Source: Anaeroglomus sp964630775 (lineage in GTDB: Bacteria > Planctomycetota > Phycisphaerae > Sedimentisphaerales > Anaerohalosphaeraceae). From it: DNA of 64,000 nucleotides. Below the pieces are notes generated by a model. The model had not been told where the DNA came from, made no database searches, and was given only the letters and a program-made list of their open reading frames with translations. Positions 51,331 to 63,361 of the stretch are shown here, piece after piece (the first letter of the stretch is position 1; every line of letters starts with the position of its first letter). Made by a program: the position numbers and the translations under genes. The stretch lies in contig CAZVYY010000008.1 in NCBI GenBank assembly GCA_964630775.1, positions 1-64,000 of the forward strand, given 5' to 3'.

Positions 51331-54300
51331 ATGTCAGAAGAACGGATTTCGAAACAGGATTTAGGAAAAGCAGTGTCGGGTTTTCAACCCTGGGCTGGCT
51401 CAACAGGGAAAAGAAAACCCGGCTTGAAAATAGAGCAGCATTTTTCAACGCCAGGCGTACATCCCTTTGACCAGATCGAATGGGAACATCGAACCGCAAA
51501 AATCGCCGACGAAAATGGCAAAGCTATTTTTGAACAAAAAGATGTCGAAGTGCCGGCCAACTGGAGCCAATTGGCGACAAAAGTGGTCGTTAGTAAGTAT
51601 TTCTACGGCGATGTCTCCACCGGCCAGCGTGAAAATTCGGTCAAACAGCTCATCCACCGCGTCTGCAGAGCCATTGCCGACCGCGGAAAAAGAGATGGCT
51701 ATTTTGATACCGACGCCGATGCAGACAATTTCTATCAGGAATTAACATGGCTTTGTGTCAACCAGTACGGCTCATTCAATTCGCCCGTCTGGTTCAACGT
51801 CGGTCTGTTTGATGTGTACGGCATCAAAGGCAGTGAACACAACTTCTACTGGGACCAGAAGTTAAATAAATCCATGCCCTGCTCCAGCAGCTATGAATTC
51901 CCCCAGGCCTCGGCCTGTTTTATCCAGTCCGTTCAGGACACGATGGACGACATCATGCGGCTGGCCCGCAGCGAAGCCATGCTCTTCAAGCACGGCTCCG
52001 GCACCGGTACCGATATGTCCACCCTCCGCAGCAGCAAAGAAAAGCTGTCCGGCGGCGGCAAACCCTCCGGCCCGCTGAGCTTCATGCGCGTCTATGACCA
52101 GATCGCCGCAGTCATCAAATCCGGCGGCAAAACCCGTCGCGCCGCCAAGATGCAGTCATTGAAGATCCACCACCCCGATATTCGTGAATTCGTCACCTGC
52201 AAAACCGAAGAAGAAAAGAAGGTCTGGGCCTTAATCGAAGAAGGCTTCAGCCCCGACGAAGCCTATAACAGTGTGATGTTTCAGAACAGCAACCTGTCGG
52301 TTCGCGTCACCGACGAATTCATGGAAGCTGTCGAAAAAGACGGCAAGTGGACAACGATTTCAGTCACCACCGGCAAGCCCGTCGAAGAACACTCCGCCCG
52401 TGAACTGATGGAACTGATTTCCGAAGGCACCCGCGTCTGCGGCGATCCCGGCCTGCAATACCATTCCACCATCAATAAATGGCATACCTGCCCCAACTCA
52501 GGCCCCATCAATGCGTCCAATCCCTGCAGTGAATATATGTTCATCGACAATTCCGCCTGCAACCTGGCCTCATTGAACCTGATGAAGTTCCGCCGCGAAG
52601 ACAGCTCTTTCGATATTGAAAGCTTCAAACGGGCAATTCGCCTCTATATTATTGCACAGGAAATTCTCGTCGATAACGGCAGCTATCCGGAAGCCTCCAT
52701 CACCGATAACAGTCACAAGTTCCGCCCGCTGGGGCTGGGATATGCCAATCTCGGCAGCCTCGTGATGAGCCTGGCCCTGCCCTATGATTCCGACGAAGCC
52801 CGTACCTGGGCAGCGGCCATCACCGCCATCATGACCGGCACCGCCTACGGCGTCAGTGCCGAGCTGGCCTCCATCAAAGGCCCCTTCTCTGAATTCGAAA
52901 AGAATCATCAGCCCATGCTCAATGTCATCTCGATGCACCGGGAACACGCATACAATATTCCTGAAGTGCATTGCCCCGACTATATGCTCAACGCCGCCAA
53001 GAACGCCTGGGATCAGGCCTTCACCCTCGGCAGCCAGTATGGCTATCGCAATGCTCAGGTGACCGTTCTGGCCCCGACCGGCACCATCGGCTTTATGATG
53101 GACTGCGACACCACCGGCATCGAGCCGGATATCGCCTTAGTCAAGTACAAACTGCTGGCCGGCGGCGGCATGCTCAAACTCGTCAACCGCACGGTATCCA
53201 TGGCCCTCGAACGCCTCGGATACAGCCCCGAAGACATCAAGGAAATTACCGACACCATCGATAAAGATGACACAGTGGAGACCTCGACCAAACTGCGGCC
53301 TGAACATCTGGCAATCTTCGACTGTGCCTTCAAGCCCAAAAACGGCAAGCGGCATATTCTGTATATGGCTCATATCAAAATGATGGCCGCCGTACAGCCG
53401 TTCCTGTCGGGCGCGATCAGCAAGACCATCAACATGCCCAAGGAAAGCACCACCGAAGAAATCATGTCGGCCTATATGGAAGGCTGGAAACGCGGACTCA
53501 AGGCCGTTGCCATTTATCGCGATGGCTCCAAACGGCTCCAGCCGGTCAACACCGACAGCAAGGCCCACAAAACCGACAAGAAGACCGCCAAAACCGAGGA
53601 AGCGGCCCCCCAAAGACCGTTCCGCAGACGTCTGGCCGAGACGCGACACAGCATTACCCACAAATTCTCGGTCGCCGGACACGAAGGCTATCTGACTGTC
53701 GGCCTGTATGAAGACGGACAACCCGGTGAATTGTTTATCACTATGGCCAAGGAAGGCAGCACCGTCGGCGGCCTGATGGACGTCGTCGGCACCTGCGTAT
53801 CCATGGCTCTGCAATACGGCGTTCCGCTGATTACCCTGGTGGAGAAATTCCGTCATGCCCGCTTTGAGCCGGCCGGAATGACCTCCAACAAGAATATCCC
53901 GTTCGCCAAGAGCCTGATTGACTATATCTTCTGCTGGATGGGCTGTCAGTTCATCCCCGGCTATGCCGAGAAAAATACCCCCAATCGCGGCGGTTCAGCC
54001 GCCACCGAAACCCCGGCGGCCGCAACAGCCAAGCAGATCGTAGAAAAGACCCAGGACCTGGCCAAGAAAATCGATCAGGCCCGGGCCATCCAGAAAAAAA
54101 CCGCCGCCCCGGGTGAAAAAGGCGGTAATGGCGAAACCGCCCCGTCACCCAAAGCCGGCTCGCCCCTGTCCAACCGCTTCGGCGGCGAAGGACTGGCCGA
54201 CAAAGTCGCCGAACTGGTCAATTCGGTTCTCACCGAACCCGGCACCGGCGACGCCCAGGTTATGCAGCAGTTCAATGCCCAGTTTGACCACTTCCAGGAT

Positions 54301-54396
54301 GATGCCCCCGCCTGCGATGTCTGCGGTTCCATCACCGTCCGCAACGGAACCTGCTACAAGTGCTTCAACTGCGGCAACTCCATGGGCTGCTCGTAA
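51331..54396 (+). CDS. nrdJ: Adenosylcobalamin-dependent (class II) ribonucleotide reductase NrdJ
   Basis: A 1021-residue class II reductase that makes deoxyribonucleotides with a B12-derived radical and so works with or without oxygen. The core shows SFNSPVWFNVGLF, ASACFIQSVQDTMDDIM, FKHGSGTGTDMSTLRS, active-site NPCSEYMFIDNSACNLASLN and VLAPTGTIGFMMDCDTTGIE. A TSCPD-type domain follows (HEGYLTVGLYEDGQPGELFI), then an Ala/Pro/Lys-rich linker and a C-terminal cysteine cluster (ACDVCGSITVRNGTCYKCFN, then CGNSMGCS). I use the ATG at 51331 with GGAGG 7 bases upstream; an ATG at 51292 lies within the operator. No other reductase class is in the window. Confidence 0.96.
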   Translation: MSEERISKQDLGKAVSGFQPWAGSTGKRKPGLKIEQHFSTPGVHPFDQIEWEHRTAKIADENGKAIFEQKDVEVPANWSQLATKVVVSKYFYGDVSTGQRENSVKQLIHRVCRAIADRGKRDGYFDTDADADNFYQELTWLCVNQYGSFNSPVWFNVGLFDVYGIKGSEHNFYWDQKLNKSMPCSSSYEFPQASACFIQSVQDTMDDIMRLARSEAMLFKHGSGTGTDMSTLRSSKEKLSGGGKPSGPLSFMRVYDQIAAVIKSGGKTRRAAKMQSLKIHHPDIREFVTCKTEEEKKVWALIEEGFSPDEAYNSVMFQNSNLSVRVTDEFMEAVEKDGKWTTISVTTGKPVEEHSARELMELISEGTRVCGDPGLQYHSTINKWHTCPNSGPINASNPCSEYMFIDNSACNLASLNLMKFRREDSSFDIESFKRAIRLYIIAQEILVDNGSYPEASITDNSHKFRPLGLGYANLGSLVMSLALPYDSDEARTWAAAITAIMTGTAYGVSAELASIKGPFSEFEKNHQPMLNVISMHREHAYNIPEVHCPDYMLNAAKNAWDQAFTLGSQYGYRNAQVTVLAPTGTIGFMMDCDTTGIEPDIALVKYKLLAGGGMLKLVNRTVSMALERLGYSPEDIKEITDTIDKDDTVETSTKLRPEHLAIFDCAFKPKNGKRHILYMAHIKMMAAVQPFLSGAISKTINMPKESTTEEIMSAYMEGWKRGLKAVAIYRDGSKRLQPVNTDSKAHKTDKKTAKTEEAAPQRPFRRRLAETRHSITHKFSVAGHEGYLTVGLYEDGQPGELFITMAKEGSTVGGLMDVVGTCVSMALQYGVPLITLVEKFRHARFEPAGMTSNKNIPFAKSLIDYIFCWMGCQFIPGYAEKNTPNRGGSAATETPAAATAKQIVEKTQDLAKKIDQARAIQKKTAAPGEKGGNGETAPSPKAGSPLSNRFGGEGLADKVAELVNSVLTEPGTGDAQVMQQFNAQFDHFQDDAPACDVCGSITVRNGTCYKCFNCGNSMGCS

Positions 54397-54419
54397 ATAG
54401 CGTAAATATAAAAGATATT

Positions 54420-54453
54420 CAGGCTCGGGTATTCATATCCGGGCCTGTTTTTT
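54420..54453 (+). terminator. Rho-independent terminator of nrdJ
   Basis: CAGGCTCGG and CCGGGCCTG form a stem around a 10-base loop and are followed by TTTTTT, 24 bases after the nrdJ stop. Confidence 0.9.
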
Positions 54454-54526
54454 GTATTTTCGTATTACTGGATACCGTTTTACCTGTATTACACAATTGT
54501 TTTTTTCTTTTTTTCACTCAAAACGG

Positions 54527-54554
54527 TTGACAGAGCGGGTTTGTCCGTTATAAT
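54527..54554 (+). promoter_or_regulatory. Consensus sigma-70 promoter of rplM-rpsI
   Basis: TTGACA (54527-54532) and TATAAT (54549-54554) are both perfect matches to the consensus, separated by 16 bases, 39 bases upstream of the rplM ATG. It is the strongest promoter seen in the window, as expected for ribosomal protein genes. Confidence 0.85.
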
Positions 54555-54593
54555 AAGCCGCTTTCTAAAAGAATCTTTGGGAGTACTATCTCT

Positions 54594-55025
54594 ATGAAAT
54601 GTTATATGCCGACAAAAGAGACGGTGGAACGCAAGTGGCATCTGGTTGATGCCAGTGACAAGGTATTGGGCCGGATGGCTGCCCGGATCGCGATGATCCT
54701 GATGGGCAAGACCAAACCCATCTACACTCCGTCTGTCGATACCGGCGATTTTGTAATCGTCATCAACGCTGAAAAGGTCCGCGTCACCGGCAACAAGGCC
54801 CAGACCAAGGTCTATCAGACCTATTCGCGTTACCCCAACGGCCAGAAAACCATCAAATTTCAGGACTGGCTCGAAGAGCACCCGGAACGGATCATCCAAC
54901 TGGCCGTCAAACGCATGATGCCCAGAAACAATGGTCTGACCCACCAGATGCTCAAGAAACTCAAAGTCTATAAAGGCAGCGAGCATCCGCATGCTGCTCA
55001 GCAACCGCAGAAATTGGAACTGTAA
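54594..55025 (+). CDS. rplM: 50S ribosomal protein L13
   Basis: A 143-residue L13. Typical segments are RKWHLVDASDKVLGRMAARI, the GDFVIVINAEKVRVTGNKA core, and AVKRMMPRNN followed by LKVYKGSEHPH. It is an early assembly protein of the large subunit. It is followed 27 bases later by rpsI, the usual partner, in one operon. Confidence 0.98.
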   Translation: MKCYMPTKETVERKWHLVDASDKVLGRMAARIAMILMGKTKPIYTPSVDTGDFVIVINAEKVRVTGNKAQTKVYQTYSRYPNGQKTIKFQDWLEEHPERIIQLAVKRMMPRNNGLTHQMLKKLKVYKGSEHPHAAQQPQKLEL

Positions 55026-55052
55026 TCTTTTATTGAAGGATATAAAGAGGTT

Positions 55053-55532
55053 ATGACGGAAAATCAAAACATCAGCCCGTTGATTGACCCGAATATTCTG
55101 GTCGGCAAAACCGCATCTGCACCGGCAGTCCCCGCCGCTCCCAAGAGCGGATTCTGGTGGGGTGTTGGCCGGCGTAAAACCAGCGTTGCCCGCGTCCGTA
55201 TCAAACCCGGCAAAGGTGAGCTGAATATCAACAGCCGCAAGGTTGAAGAATACTTCAAGCTGGAAAAAGACCGCAATTCGGTCAAGGCTCCGCTGAAATC
55301 CATCAACGGCCTGACAGATTTTGACATCTACGTCAATGTGGATGGCGGCGGCATCACCGGCCAGGCCGGCGCGGTCATGCAGGGCATTGCCAGAGCGCTG
55401 AAGAACTACAATCCGGCATTCCTCAAGGAACTCCGCGACGGCGGCTTCCTGACCCGTGACAGCCGTGCAGTCGAAAGAAAGAAATACGGCAGAGCCGGTG
55501 CTCGCAGACGCTTCCAGTTCTCGAAACGTTAA
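55053..55532 (+). CDS. rpsI: 30S ribosomal protein S9
   Basis: A 159-residue S9 with the core GVGRRKTSVARVRIKPGKGE, VDGGGITGQAGAVMQGIARA and the C-terminal RKKYGRAGARRRFQFSKR, whose last basic residues reach the P-site tRNA. The first ~32 residues (to PAAPKSGFWW) are an extension not found in the ~130-residue standard protein. Its end is followed by a terminator. Confidence 0.98.
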   Translation: MTENQNISPLIDPNILVGKTASAPAVPAAPKSGFWWGVGRRKTSVARVRIKPGKGELNINSRKVEEYFKLEKDRNSVKAPLKSINGLTDFDIYVNVDGGGITGQAGAVMQGIARALKNYNPAFLKELRDGGFLTRDSRAVERKKYGRAGARRRFQFSKR

Positions 55533-55558
55533 ACGCGTTTTTATCCTGTGTTTCCTAC

Positions 55559-55587
55559 AAGGCCGTCCGTTTCGGGCGGCCTTTTTT
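55559..55587 (+). terminator. Rho-independent terminator of rplM-rpsI
   Basis: GGCCGTCCG and CGGGCGGCC pair around TTT, followed by TTTTTT, 27 bases after rpsI. Confidence 0.9.
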
Positions 55588-55692
55588 ATTGGCCCGGCGG
55601 ATTGTGTCGGGGCCGGTTTTTGAAAAATGGTTTGCTTTTTTGACCTTCCGGATTTTTAATCTCATCCGGCATACTCTATCGAAAGGACGTTT

Positions 55693-56697
55693 ATGATTCG
55701 CGTGGCAATTATTGGAGCCGGTGGTTATACCGGCGTGGAATCCATAGAAATACTCCTGCGGCACCCGGAAGCAAAACTGACCTATCTGACCGCTCAGCAG
55801 GAATTCGGCCGGGCAGCGGATATTTATCCCCAGTTGGCCGGCCGCTGCGACCTGGCAATTGAGCCGCTGGATTTGGATAAACTGGGCAAGCTGGCCGATG
55901 TCGCCCTGTGCTGCCTGCCGCATAAGGTTTCGATGAGCATGGTTCCCAAGATGCTCGCCGCCGGCGTCAAAGTGGTGGATTTCAGCGCCGACTATCGCAT
56001 CCGGGACCTGGCCACGTATGAAAAATATTACGAGCCGCATACGGACAAGGAAAATCTCGCCCATGCGGTCTATGGATTGCCGGAATTGTTCCGTGACCAG
56101 ATCAAGGGCGCCCGGCTGGTCGCCAACCCCGGATGCTACCCAACCGGGGCGAGCCTGGCACTGGCCCCCCTGCTGAAAAATAACCTGATTAAGCCGACCG
56201 GCATTGTCCTGAGTTCCGTTTCCGGTGTCTCCGGCGGCGGCAAGAAACCCACCCCGGGCTTTCATTTCCCCTATATGAACGAAAATATGTATGCCTACAG
56301 CGTCGGTGTCCATCGGCACATGCCGGAAATGGAACAGGTCGCCTCGGATATGGCGGGCAAGCCCGTCGAGCTGCTGTTCCAGCCGCATGTTGGCCCGTTT
56401 GACCGGGGCATCTTTACCAGCGCCTATTGCGACCCGATTGCACCGATTTCGCCGGACACGCTTAAGAAAATCTATCAGGATTTCTACAAAGGTGAGCAGT
56501 TCGTACAGATTCTCTCGACCCCGCCGGCGGTCAAAAACGTCGCCAGGACCAACTACGTCCACATCTTCCCCACCTTCGCCAAGGGCAAGGTCGTGGTCTT
56601 TTCGGTCATCGACAACCTCATCAAAGGCGCCTCCGGCCAGGCGATTCAGAATATGAACCTCATCTTCGGATTGGATGAAACACTGGGATTGAAATAA
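55693..56697 (+). CDS. argC: N-acetyl-gamma-glutamyl-phosphate reductase ArgC
   Basis: A 334-residue enzyme of arginine synthesis that reduces N-acetylglutamyl phosphate to the semialdehyde with NADPH. The nucleotide-binding loop is IIGAGGYTGVESIEIL, the catalytic cysteine is in ANPGCYPTGASLAL and the SGVSGGGKKP and HRHMPEMEQ segments are also typical. GAAAGGAC precedes the ATG. The argJ gene follows about 2.3 kb later; argB and argD are not seen. Confidence 0.97.
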   Translation: MIRVAIIGAGGYTGVESIEILLRHPEAKLTYLTAQQEFGRAADIYPQLAGRCDLAIEPLDLDKLGKLADVALCCLPHKVSMSMVPKMLAAGVKVVDFSADYRIRDLATYEKYYEPHTDKENLAHAVYGLPELFRDQIKGARLVANPGCYPTGASLALAPLLKNNLIKPTGIVLSSVSGVSGGGKKPTPGFHFPYMNENMYAYSVGVHRHMPEMEQVASDMAGKPVELLFQPHVGPFDRGIFTSAYCDPIAPISPDTLKKIYQDFYKGEQFVQILSTPPAVKNVARTNYVHIFPTFAKGKVVVFSVIDNLIKGASGQAIQNMNLIFGLDETLGLK

Positions 56698-56698
56698 G

Positions 56699-57550
56699 AT
56701 GAGCCACGGCATACTCACAGTCGCATCCTGTCAATTCCCCGTCGCCGGGGATATTCGGGCCAATGCCGAATGGATCCGCCGGCAGATGACCGAGGCGGCG
56801 GAAAGCAACGCCGATATCGTGCATTTTTCCGAATGTGCCCTGAGCGGCTATGCGGGAACGGATTTTTACACCTTTGACGACTACGACTGGGGCCTGCTGA
56901 AAGATAAAACACTCGACATCATGGCCTTGGCGGCCAAGCTGGGCATCTGGGTGGTTCTGGGAAGCTCGCACCCGCTGACCCTGCCGAATAAGCCGCATAA
57001 TTGCCTGTACCTGATTACGCCGGAAGGCCGGCTCGCCGACCGCTATGACAAACGCTTCGGCACCGAGGGCGATTTGCAATATTACACACCCGGTGACCGG
57101 TCGGTGCTGTTTACGCTTAACGGCGTGCGGTGTGCCCTGCTGATTTGCTTTGACCTGCGGTTTCCGGAGGTGTACCGAGACCTCTACAAACAGGGCGTAC
57201 AGTGCATCTTTCAATCGTTTTACAATGCCCGCCAGACCGGCCAGAGCGTCCACAGCCAGATTATGCGGCAGACCATGCAGACCCACGCGGCCTGCAACCA
57301 TTTCTGGATCAGCATGACCAACTCCTCGGCGTGGTTCAGCCCGTATCCATCCTGTTTCATCCAGCCCGACGGCCGGATCATCGACCAGATGGAAGACCAC
57401 AAGGAAGGCTTTATCCTCAATCAGGTCGATACCAGCGAAACCTTCTACGACCCATCCGCACCATTTCGTGAAATGGCTATCCGCGGCAGGCTCACCAACG
57501 GCCCCGGCCCGCTGGACGACCCCCGATCAACCCATCATCAGGAGTTGTAA
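56699..57550 (+). CDS. Nitrilase-superfamily amidohydrolase
   Basis: A 283-residue carbon-nitrogen hydrolase. The Glu-Lys-Cys triad is visible: E in VHFSECALSGYAG, K in YDKRFGTEGDL, C in LLICFDLRFPEVYRDL. These enzymes cut amides or related C-N bonds; the substrate cannot be named. It starts 1 base after the argC stop, so the two are co-translated or tightly coupled. No signal peptide. Confidence 0.9.
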   Translation: MSHGILTVASCQFPVAGDIRANAEWIRRQMTEAAESNADIVHFSECALSGYAGTDFYTFDDYDWGLLKDKTLDIMALAAKLGIWVVLGSSHPLTLPNKPHNCLYLITPEGRLADRYDKRFGTEGDLQYYTPGDRSVLFTLNGVRCALLICFDLRFPEVYRDLYKQGVQCIFQSFYNARQTGQSVHSQIMRQTMQTHAACNHFWISMTNSSAWFSPYPSCFIQPDGRIIDQMEDHKEGFILNQVDTSETFYDPSAPFREMAIRGRLTNGPGPLDDPRSTHHQEL

Positions 57551-57607
57551 CGCCTTATAACCATTGATAGAATAAGAGAAATACCCCGTATCTGAAGGAG
57601 AACAGTA

Positions 57608-57974
57608 ATGTCACAACTGGTTGAGCCCGTCGAAGTAACCTGGAAAAGAGCTGCCGCGATATGGTGGAATTTCACTTGGCGGCAGTTAGCTGTATTTGTC
57701 ATTATTGGATTCCTTAACTGGCTGCTCGATGCGTGGGTATCAAACATGGATGACGGAACTTTTTATAAAAGCTGTGGCGTTTTGTTCGGGATTAGGATTG
57801 TTCGTGTTGTTTTTTCTGATGAGCTTTGTGATCATCCATAGCATTCTTGATGTCAACTACTGCGACTTTCGAATTCTGCTGATCAGGAAAGAGTTGACCC
57901 CGGAAGAAATCACTGCCGCTCAAACGGAAGAAACAGCACGAAAGCAAAGGGAGCATCATCATAATATCACCTGA
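57608..57974 (+). pseudogene. Small membrane protein with an apparent frameshift
   Basis: Translation from the ATG at 57608 (GAAGGAG upstream) gives a first membrane helix (LAVFVIIGFLNWLLDAWV), but that frame soon ends as non-hydrophobic sequence at 57841. The +1 frame, open from 57696 to 57974, holds a second helix (LGLFVLFFLMSFVIIHSIL) and a charged C-terminus (LIRKELTPEEITAAQTEE). Joining the frames near 57735-57760 gives a sensible two-helix protein of about 120 residues. This may be a genuine mutation, a sequencing error or, less likely, two overlapping genes. No family was recognised. Confidence 0.5.
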
Positions 57975-58042
57975 TCTTATAAAAATCTGATGAATTAAAA
58001 ATCCGAAAGCCTATTTCGTGACAGATTTTGGAATAAATTGAT

Positions 58043-58930
58043 ATGAACAATCCCTTCTACATTCTCGATGTCTTCGCCGAAGACAAATATGCGGGCAATC
58101 AGCTTGCCGTGGTCATGGATGCCGGTAATCTGACCACGCCGCAGATGCAGCAAATAACGCGGGAGTTCAACTTCTCCGAAACGACCTTCATCCTCTCCGA
58201 TACAACCCGCAACGGCGGCTACGATGTGCGAATCTTCACCCCCGCAGCCGAAGTCCCGTTTGCAGGTCATCCGACCATCGGAACCGCCTTTGTCCTCCAG
58301 GACAAAATCGAACACTGGGCGCGCCAGACTGTCACCCTGAATCTCAAAGTCGGATCGATTCCTGTAAATTATACAGCCCTCGACAATCACCAGCGCATCT
58401 TATGGCTCAAGGCCCCGCAGCCGCAGTTCGAAGCCTGTTTCACACCGCAGGATTTTGCTCCCGTTCTGAATCTCAACATCGCAGACTTTGACGACCGCTT
58501 CCCCGTCCAGTCGGTCTCGACCGGCCTGCCGTTTATCCTCGTCCCGCTGTGTACCCTGGACGTCGTCCGTCGGGCCAAAGCCAACCTGGAAGCCTTCGAG
58601 CTGTTTCTGAAAACCCACGACACTGCCCGGATGATCTTTCTATTCTGCCCCCAGACGCAGGACCCGGCCAACCACATCCACTGCCGGATGTTCGGCCATC
58701 TTTACGGTGTGCCCGAAGACCCCGCCACCGGCAGCGCTAATTCCTGCCTTGCCGCCTACCTGACCCGCTATCGCTATTTCGGCGACAGCAGCATCGATAT
58801 CCGTGTCGAACAAGGCTATGAAATCGGCCGCCCCTCGCTGCTGTATCTGAAGGCCGAACGACATAACGAAAGCTTTGACATCCGCGTTGGCGGCAAAACC
58901 CATATCACCGCCGCAGGAACACTGCTATAG
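58043..58930 (+). CDS. PhzF-family isomerase/epimerase-like protein
   Basis: A 295-residue protein of the PhzF/diaminopimelate epimerase fold. Family markers are the N-terminal DVFAEDKYAGNQLAVVMDAG, the catalytic-type glutamate in FNFSETTFIL, VPFAGHPTIGTAFVL and GVPEDPATGSANSCLAAYL. Most members have no assigned substrate and phenazine synthesis is not implied. A small hairpin follows (CGCAAG/CTTGCG, 58944-58961). It sits between the frameshifted membrane protein gene and argJ. Confidence 0.92.
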   Translation: MNNPFYILDVFAEDKYAGNQLAVVMDAGNLTTPQMQQITREFNFSETTFILSDTTRNGGYDVRIFTPAAEVPFAGHPTIGTAFVLQDKIEHWARQTVTLNLKVGSIPVNYTALDNHQRILWLKAPQPQFEACFTPQDFAPVLNLNIADFDDRFPVQSVSTGLPFILVPLCTLDVVRRAKANLEAFELFLKTHDTARMIFLFCPQTQDPANHIHCRMFGHLYGVPEDPATGSANSCLAAYLTRYRYFGDSSIDIRVEQGYEIGRPSLLYLKAERHNESFDIRVGGKTHITAAGTLL

Positions 58931-59026
58931 CCGCAATATTTATCGCAAGGTTTTACTTGCGAAGTCGCCGCGTTTGCATCACAATAGAGGGAATTTATAC
59001 CGTGATAGAAAACAGGAGTAACGGAA

Positions 59027-60229
59027 ATGACCAATAAAACGATTACAGCCCCCAAAGGCTTTCTGGCCGCGGGGCTTTATTGCGGCATCAAAAAATCGGG
59101 CAAGAATGACCTGGCCCTGATGTACTGCCCCACCGGTGCGGTGGCGGCGGCGATGTTCACCACCAACAAAGTCGTCTCGGCGGCAGTCACCGTCTGCAAA
59201 GAACACACCAAAACCGCCAAAACCTATGCCGTCATCGTCAACAGCGGCAATGCCAACACCTGCACCGGCACCCGCGGTCTGGCCGCGGCCAGGGCCATGT
59301 GCGGCAAAACCGCCCAGATGCTGGCTCTCAAGCCCCAGCAGGTCCTGCTGGCCTCCACCGGCATCATCGGCCACCAGCTCCCCATTGACAAAATTACTAC
59401 CGGCATCGAAAAAGCCTCCGCCAAGCTGAGCGACTCCGCTGCATCCGGACTGGCCTTCGCCAAAGGCATCATGACCACCGACATCCGCTGCAAACAGGCC
59501 TGCAAGACCGTAAAAATCGGCGGCAAGACCATCACCCTGGCTGGAACCGTCAAAGGCGCCGGCATGGTCGGCCCGAATATGGCCACCACCATCGGCATCT
59601 TCACCACCGACGCCGCAATCTCTAAAGCCATGCTGCAAAAGGCTTTATCACTGGCTATCGGCCAATCCCTCAACCGTCTCACCGTAGATGGCCACCAGAG
59701 CACCAACGACACAGCCATCCTCTTAGCCAGCGGACAGGCCGGTAACAAACCCATCACCAAAAACGATACCACCTTCAAAAAATTCGCTCAGGCCCTGATA
59801 GAATTGTGCACAGACCTGGCCAAACAGATGGCCCTCGACGCCGAAGGTGCTACACGGATGTTTACAGTTGTGATTAACGGCGCAAATACCAAAGAACAAG
59901 CCCTCATCGCCGCACGGGCCGTGGCCAATTATGACCTCGTCAAGTGCGCCATTCATGGCGGCGATCCCAACTGGGGACGCATCATTTGTGCCGTAGGTTC
60001 CTCCGGTGTCAAGCTCAACGGCGACAAACTCACCTGCTCCATCGGCGGCGTCACCGTCTTTCGCAACGGCCAGCCTGTGAACTTTGACCCTAAACAAGTC
60101 AGCCGGATTATCAGACAGAAAGAGCATACTATTGTCGTAAATCTCGGTGCCGGCAAGTACTCCGACTTCTGCTATGGATGTGACCTAAGTCGTGAATACG
60201 TAACAATTAACGCCGATTACCACACGTAA
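59027..60229 (+). CDS. argJ: Glutamate N-acetyltransferase / amino-acid acetyltransferase ArgJ
   Basis: A 400-residue ArgJ that moves the acetyl group from N-acetylornithine to glutamate, recycling it in arginine synthesis. The self-cleavage site lies in KGAGMVGPNMATTIGIF, where the threonine after MA becomes the new N-terminus; VNSGNANTCTG and the C-terminal CDLSREYVTINADYHT are also family-typical. A ribosome binding site (AGGAG) precedes the ATG. It probably works with ArgC encoded upstream. Confidence 0.97.
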   Translation: MTNKTITAPKGFLAAGLYCGIKKSGKNDLALMYCPTGAVAAAMFTTNKVVSAAVTVCKEHTKTAKTYAVIVNSGNANTCTGTRGLAAARAMCGKTAQMLALKPQQVLLASTGIIGHQLPIDKITTGIEKASAKLSDSAASGLAFAKGIMTTDIRCKQACKTVKIGGKTITLAGTVKGAGMVGPNMATTIGIFTTDAAISKAMLQKALSLAIGQSLNRLTVDGHQSTNDTAILLASGQAGNKPITKNDTTFKKFAQALIELCTDLAKQMALDAEGATRMFTVVINGANTKEQALIAARAVANYDLVKCAIHGGDPNWGRIICAVGSSGVKLNGDKLTCSIGGVTVFRNGQPVNFDPKQVSRIIRQKEHTIVVNLGAGKYSDFCYGCDLSREYVTINADYHT

Positions 60230-60320
60230 CTGAGTCGTTTTTATTGGACTATATTCAAGACCTATAATATCTTTTGCAACAAAACAGACAACTGCCTCGC
60301 GTTTCTTGCACGGAAAATGC

Positions 60321-60348
60321 TTGCAATCGGGGGGCAAATCATTAAGAT
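60321..60348 (+). promoter_or_regulatory. Candidate sigma-70 promoter of hppA
   Basis: TTGCAA (60321-60326) and TAAGAT (60343-60348) are 16 bases apart, about 55 bases upstream of the hppA GTG start. Confidence 0.5.
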
Positions 60349-60403
60349 TGGGCGAAATTTTTTGTTACTATTAAAACAATATTTTGTTTGAAAGGAAAAA
60401 GTC

Positions 60404-62863
<2,460 letters not shown>

Positions 62864-62898
62864 TGCATTGACGATTCCACCTATTTCGGTTATAGTGC

Positions 62899-62930
62899 AG
62901 GGACGTCCCGGTTCGGGGCGTCCCTTTTTT
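62899..62930 (+). terminator. Rho-independent terminator of hppA
   Basis: GGGACGTCCCG and CGGGGCGTCCC form a near-perfect stem with GTT loop, followed by TTTTTT, 36 bases after the hppA stop. Confidence 0.92.
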
Positions 62931-62958
62931 ATTGTGGTATTTATTGGAGATTGTGAGA

Positions 62959-63342
62959 TTGGCAAAGACAAAAACAACACCTGAACGGAAGTTTGCGATT
63001 GAAGCGGCCCGGCTGGCCCAGGACCGTCATTGCACCGATGTCGTCGTCCTGGACCTCAGGGGCATATCCCCGGCCACCGATTATTTCGTCATCGCCACCA
63101 GCACCAGCGATCGGCAGGGCAAATCCGTCGCCGATGAAATCAGCGACATGGCAAAACACTATGACCTGAAGAAATACGCCTCCGCCGGCTACCAGCAGGG
63201 ACGATGGATTCTGATCGATTATATCAATGTCGTCGTGCATATTTTTGACCCGGAGATGCGGTCCTATTACGATCTCGAAATGCTCTGGGGTGACGCCAAA
63301 AAAATCCGCTGGCAGCGCGTTAAGAGAAAAGTCAAAGAGTAA
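62959..63342 (+). CDS. rsfS: Ribosome silencing factor RsfS
   Basis: A 127-residue protein of the RsfS/DUF143 family, which binds L14 and blocks subunit joining when nutrients are short. Typical segments are DVVVLDLRGISPATDYFVIA, the SDRQGKSVADEI helix and WILIDYINVVVHIFDPEMRS. The likely start is the TTG at 62959, 9 bases after GGAG; a GTG at 62953 is too near that site. No nadD is adjacent. The gene lies just after the hppA terminator. Confidence 0.92.
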   Translation: MAKTKTTPERKFAIEAARLAQDRHCTDVVVLDLRGISPATDYFVIATSTSDRQGKSVADEISDMAKHYDLKKYASAGYQQGRWILIDYINVVVHIFDPEMRSYYDLEMLWGDAKKIRWQRVKRKVKE

Positions 63343-63361
63343 TTATCAAACAGAAAAAGGC

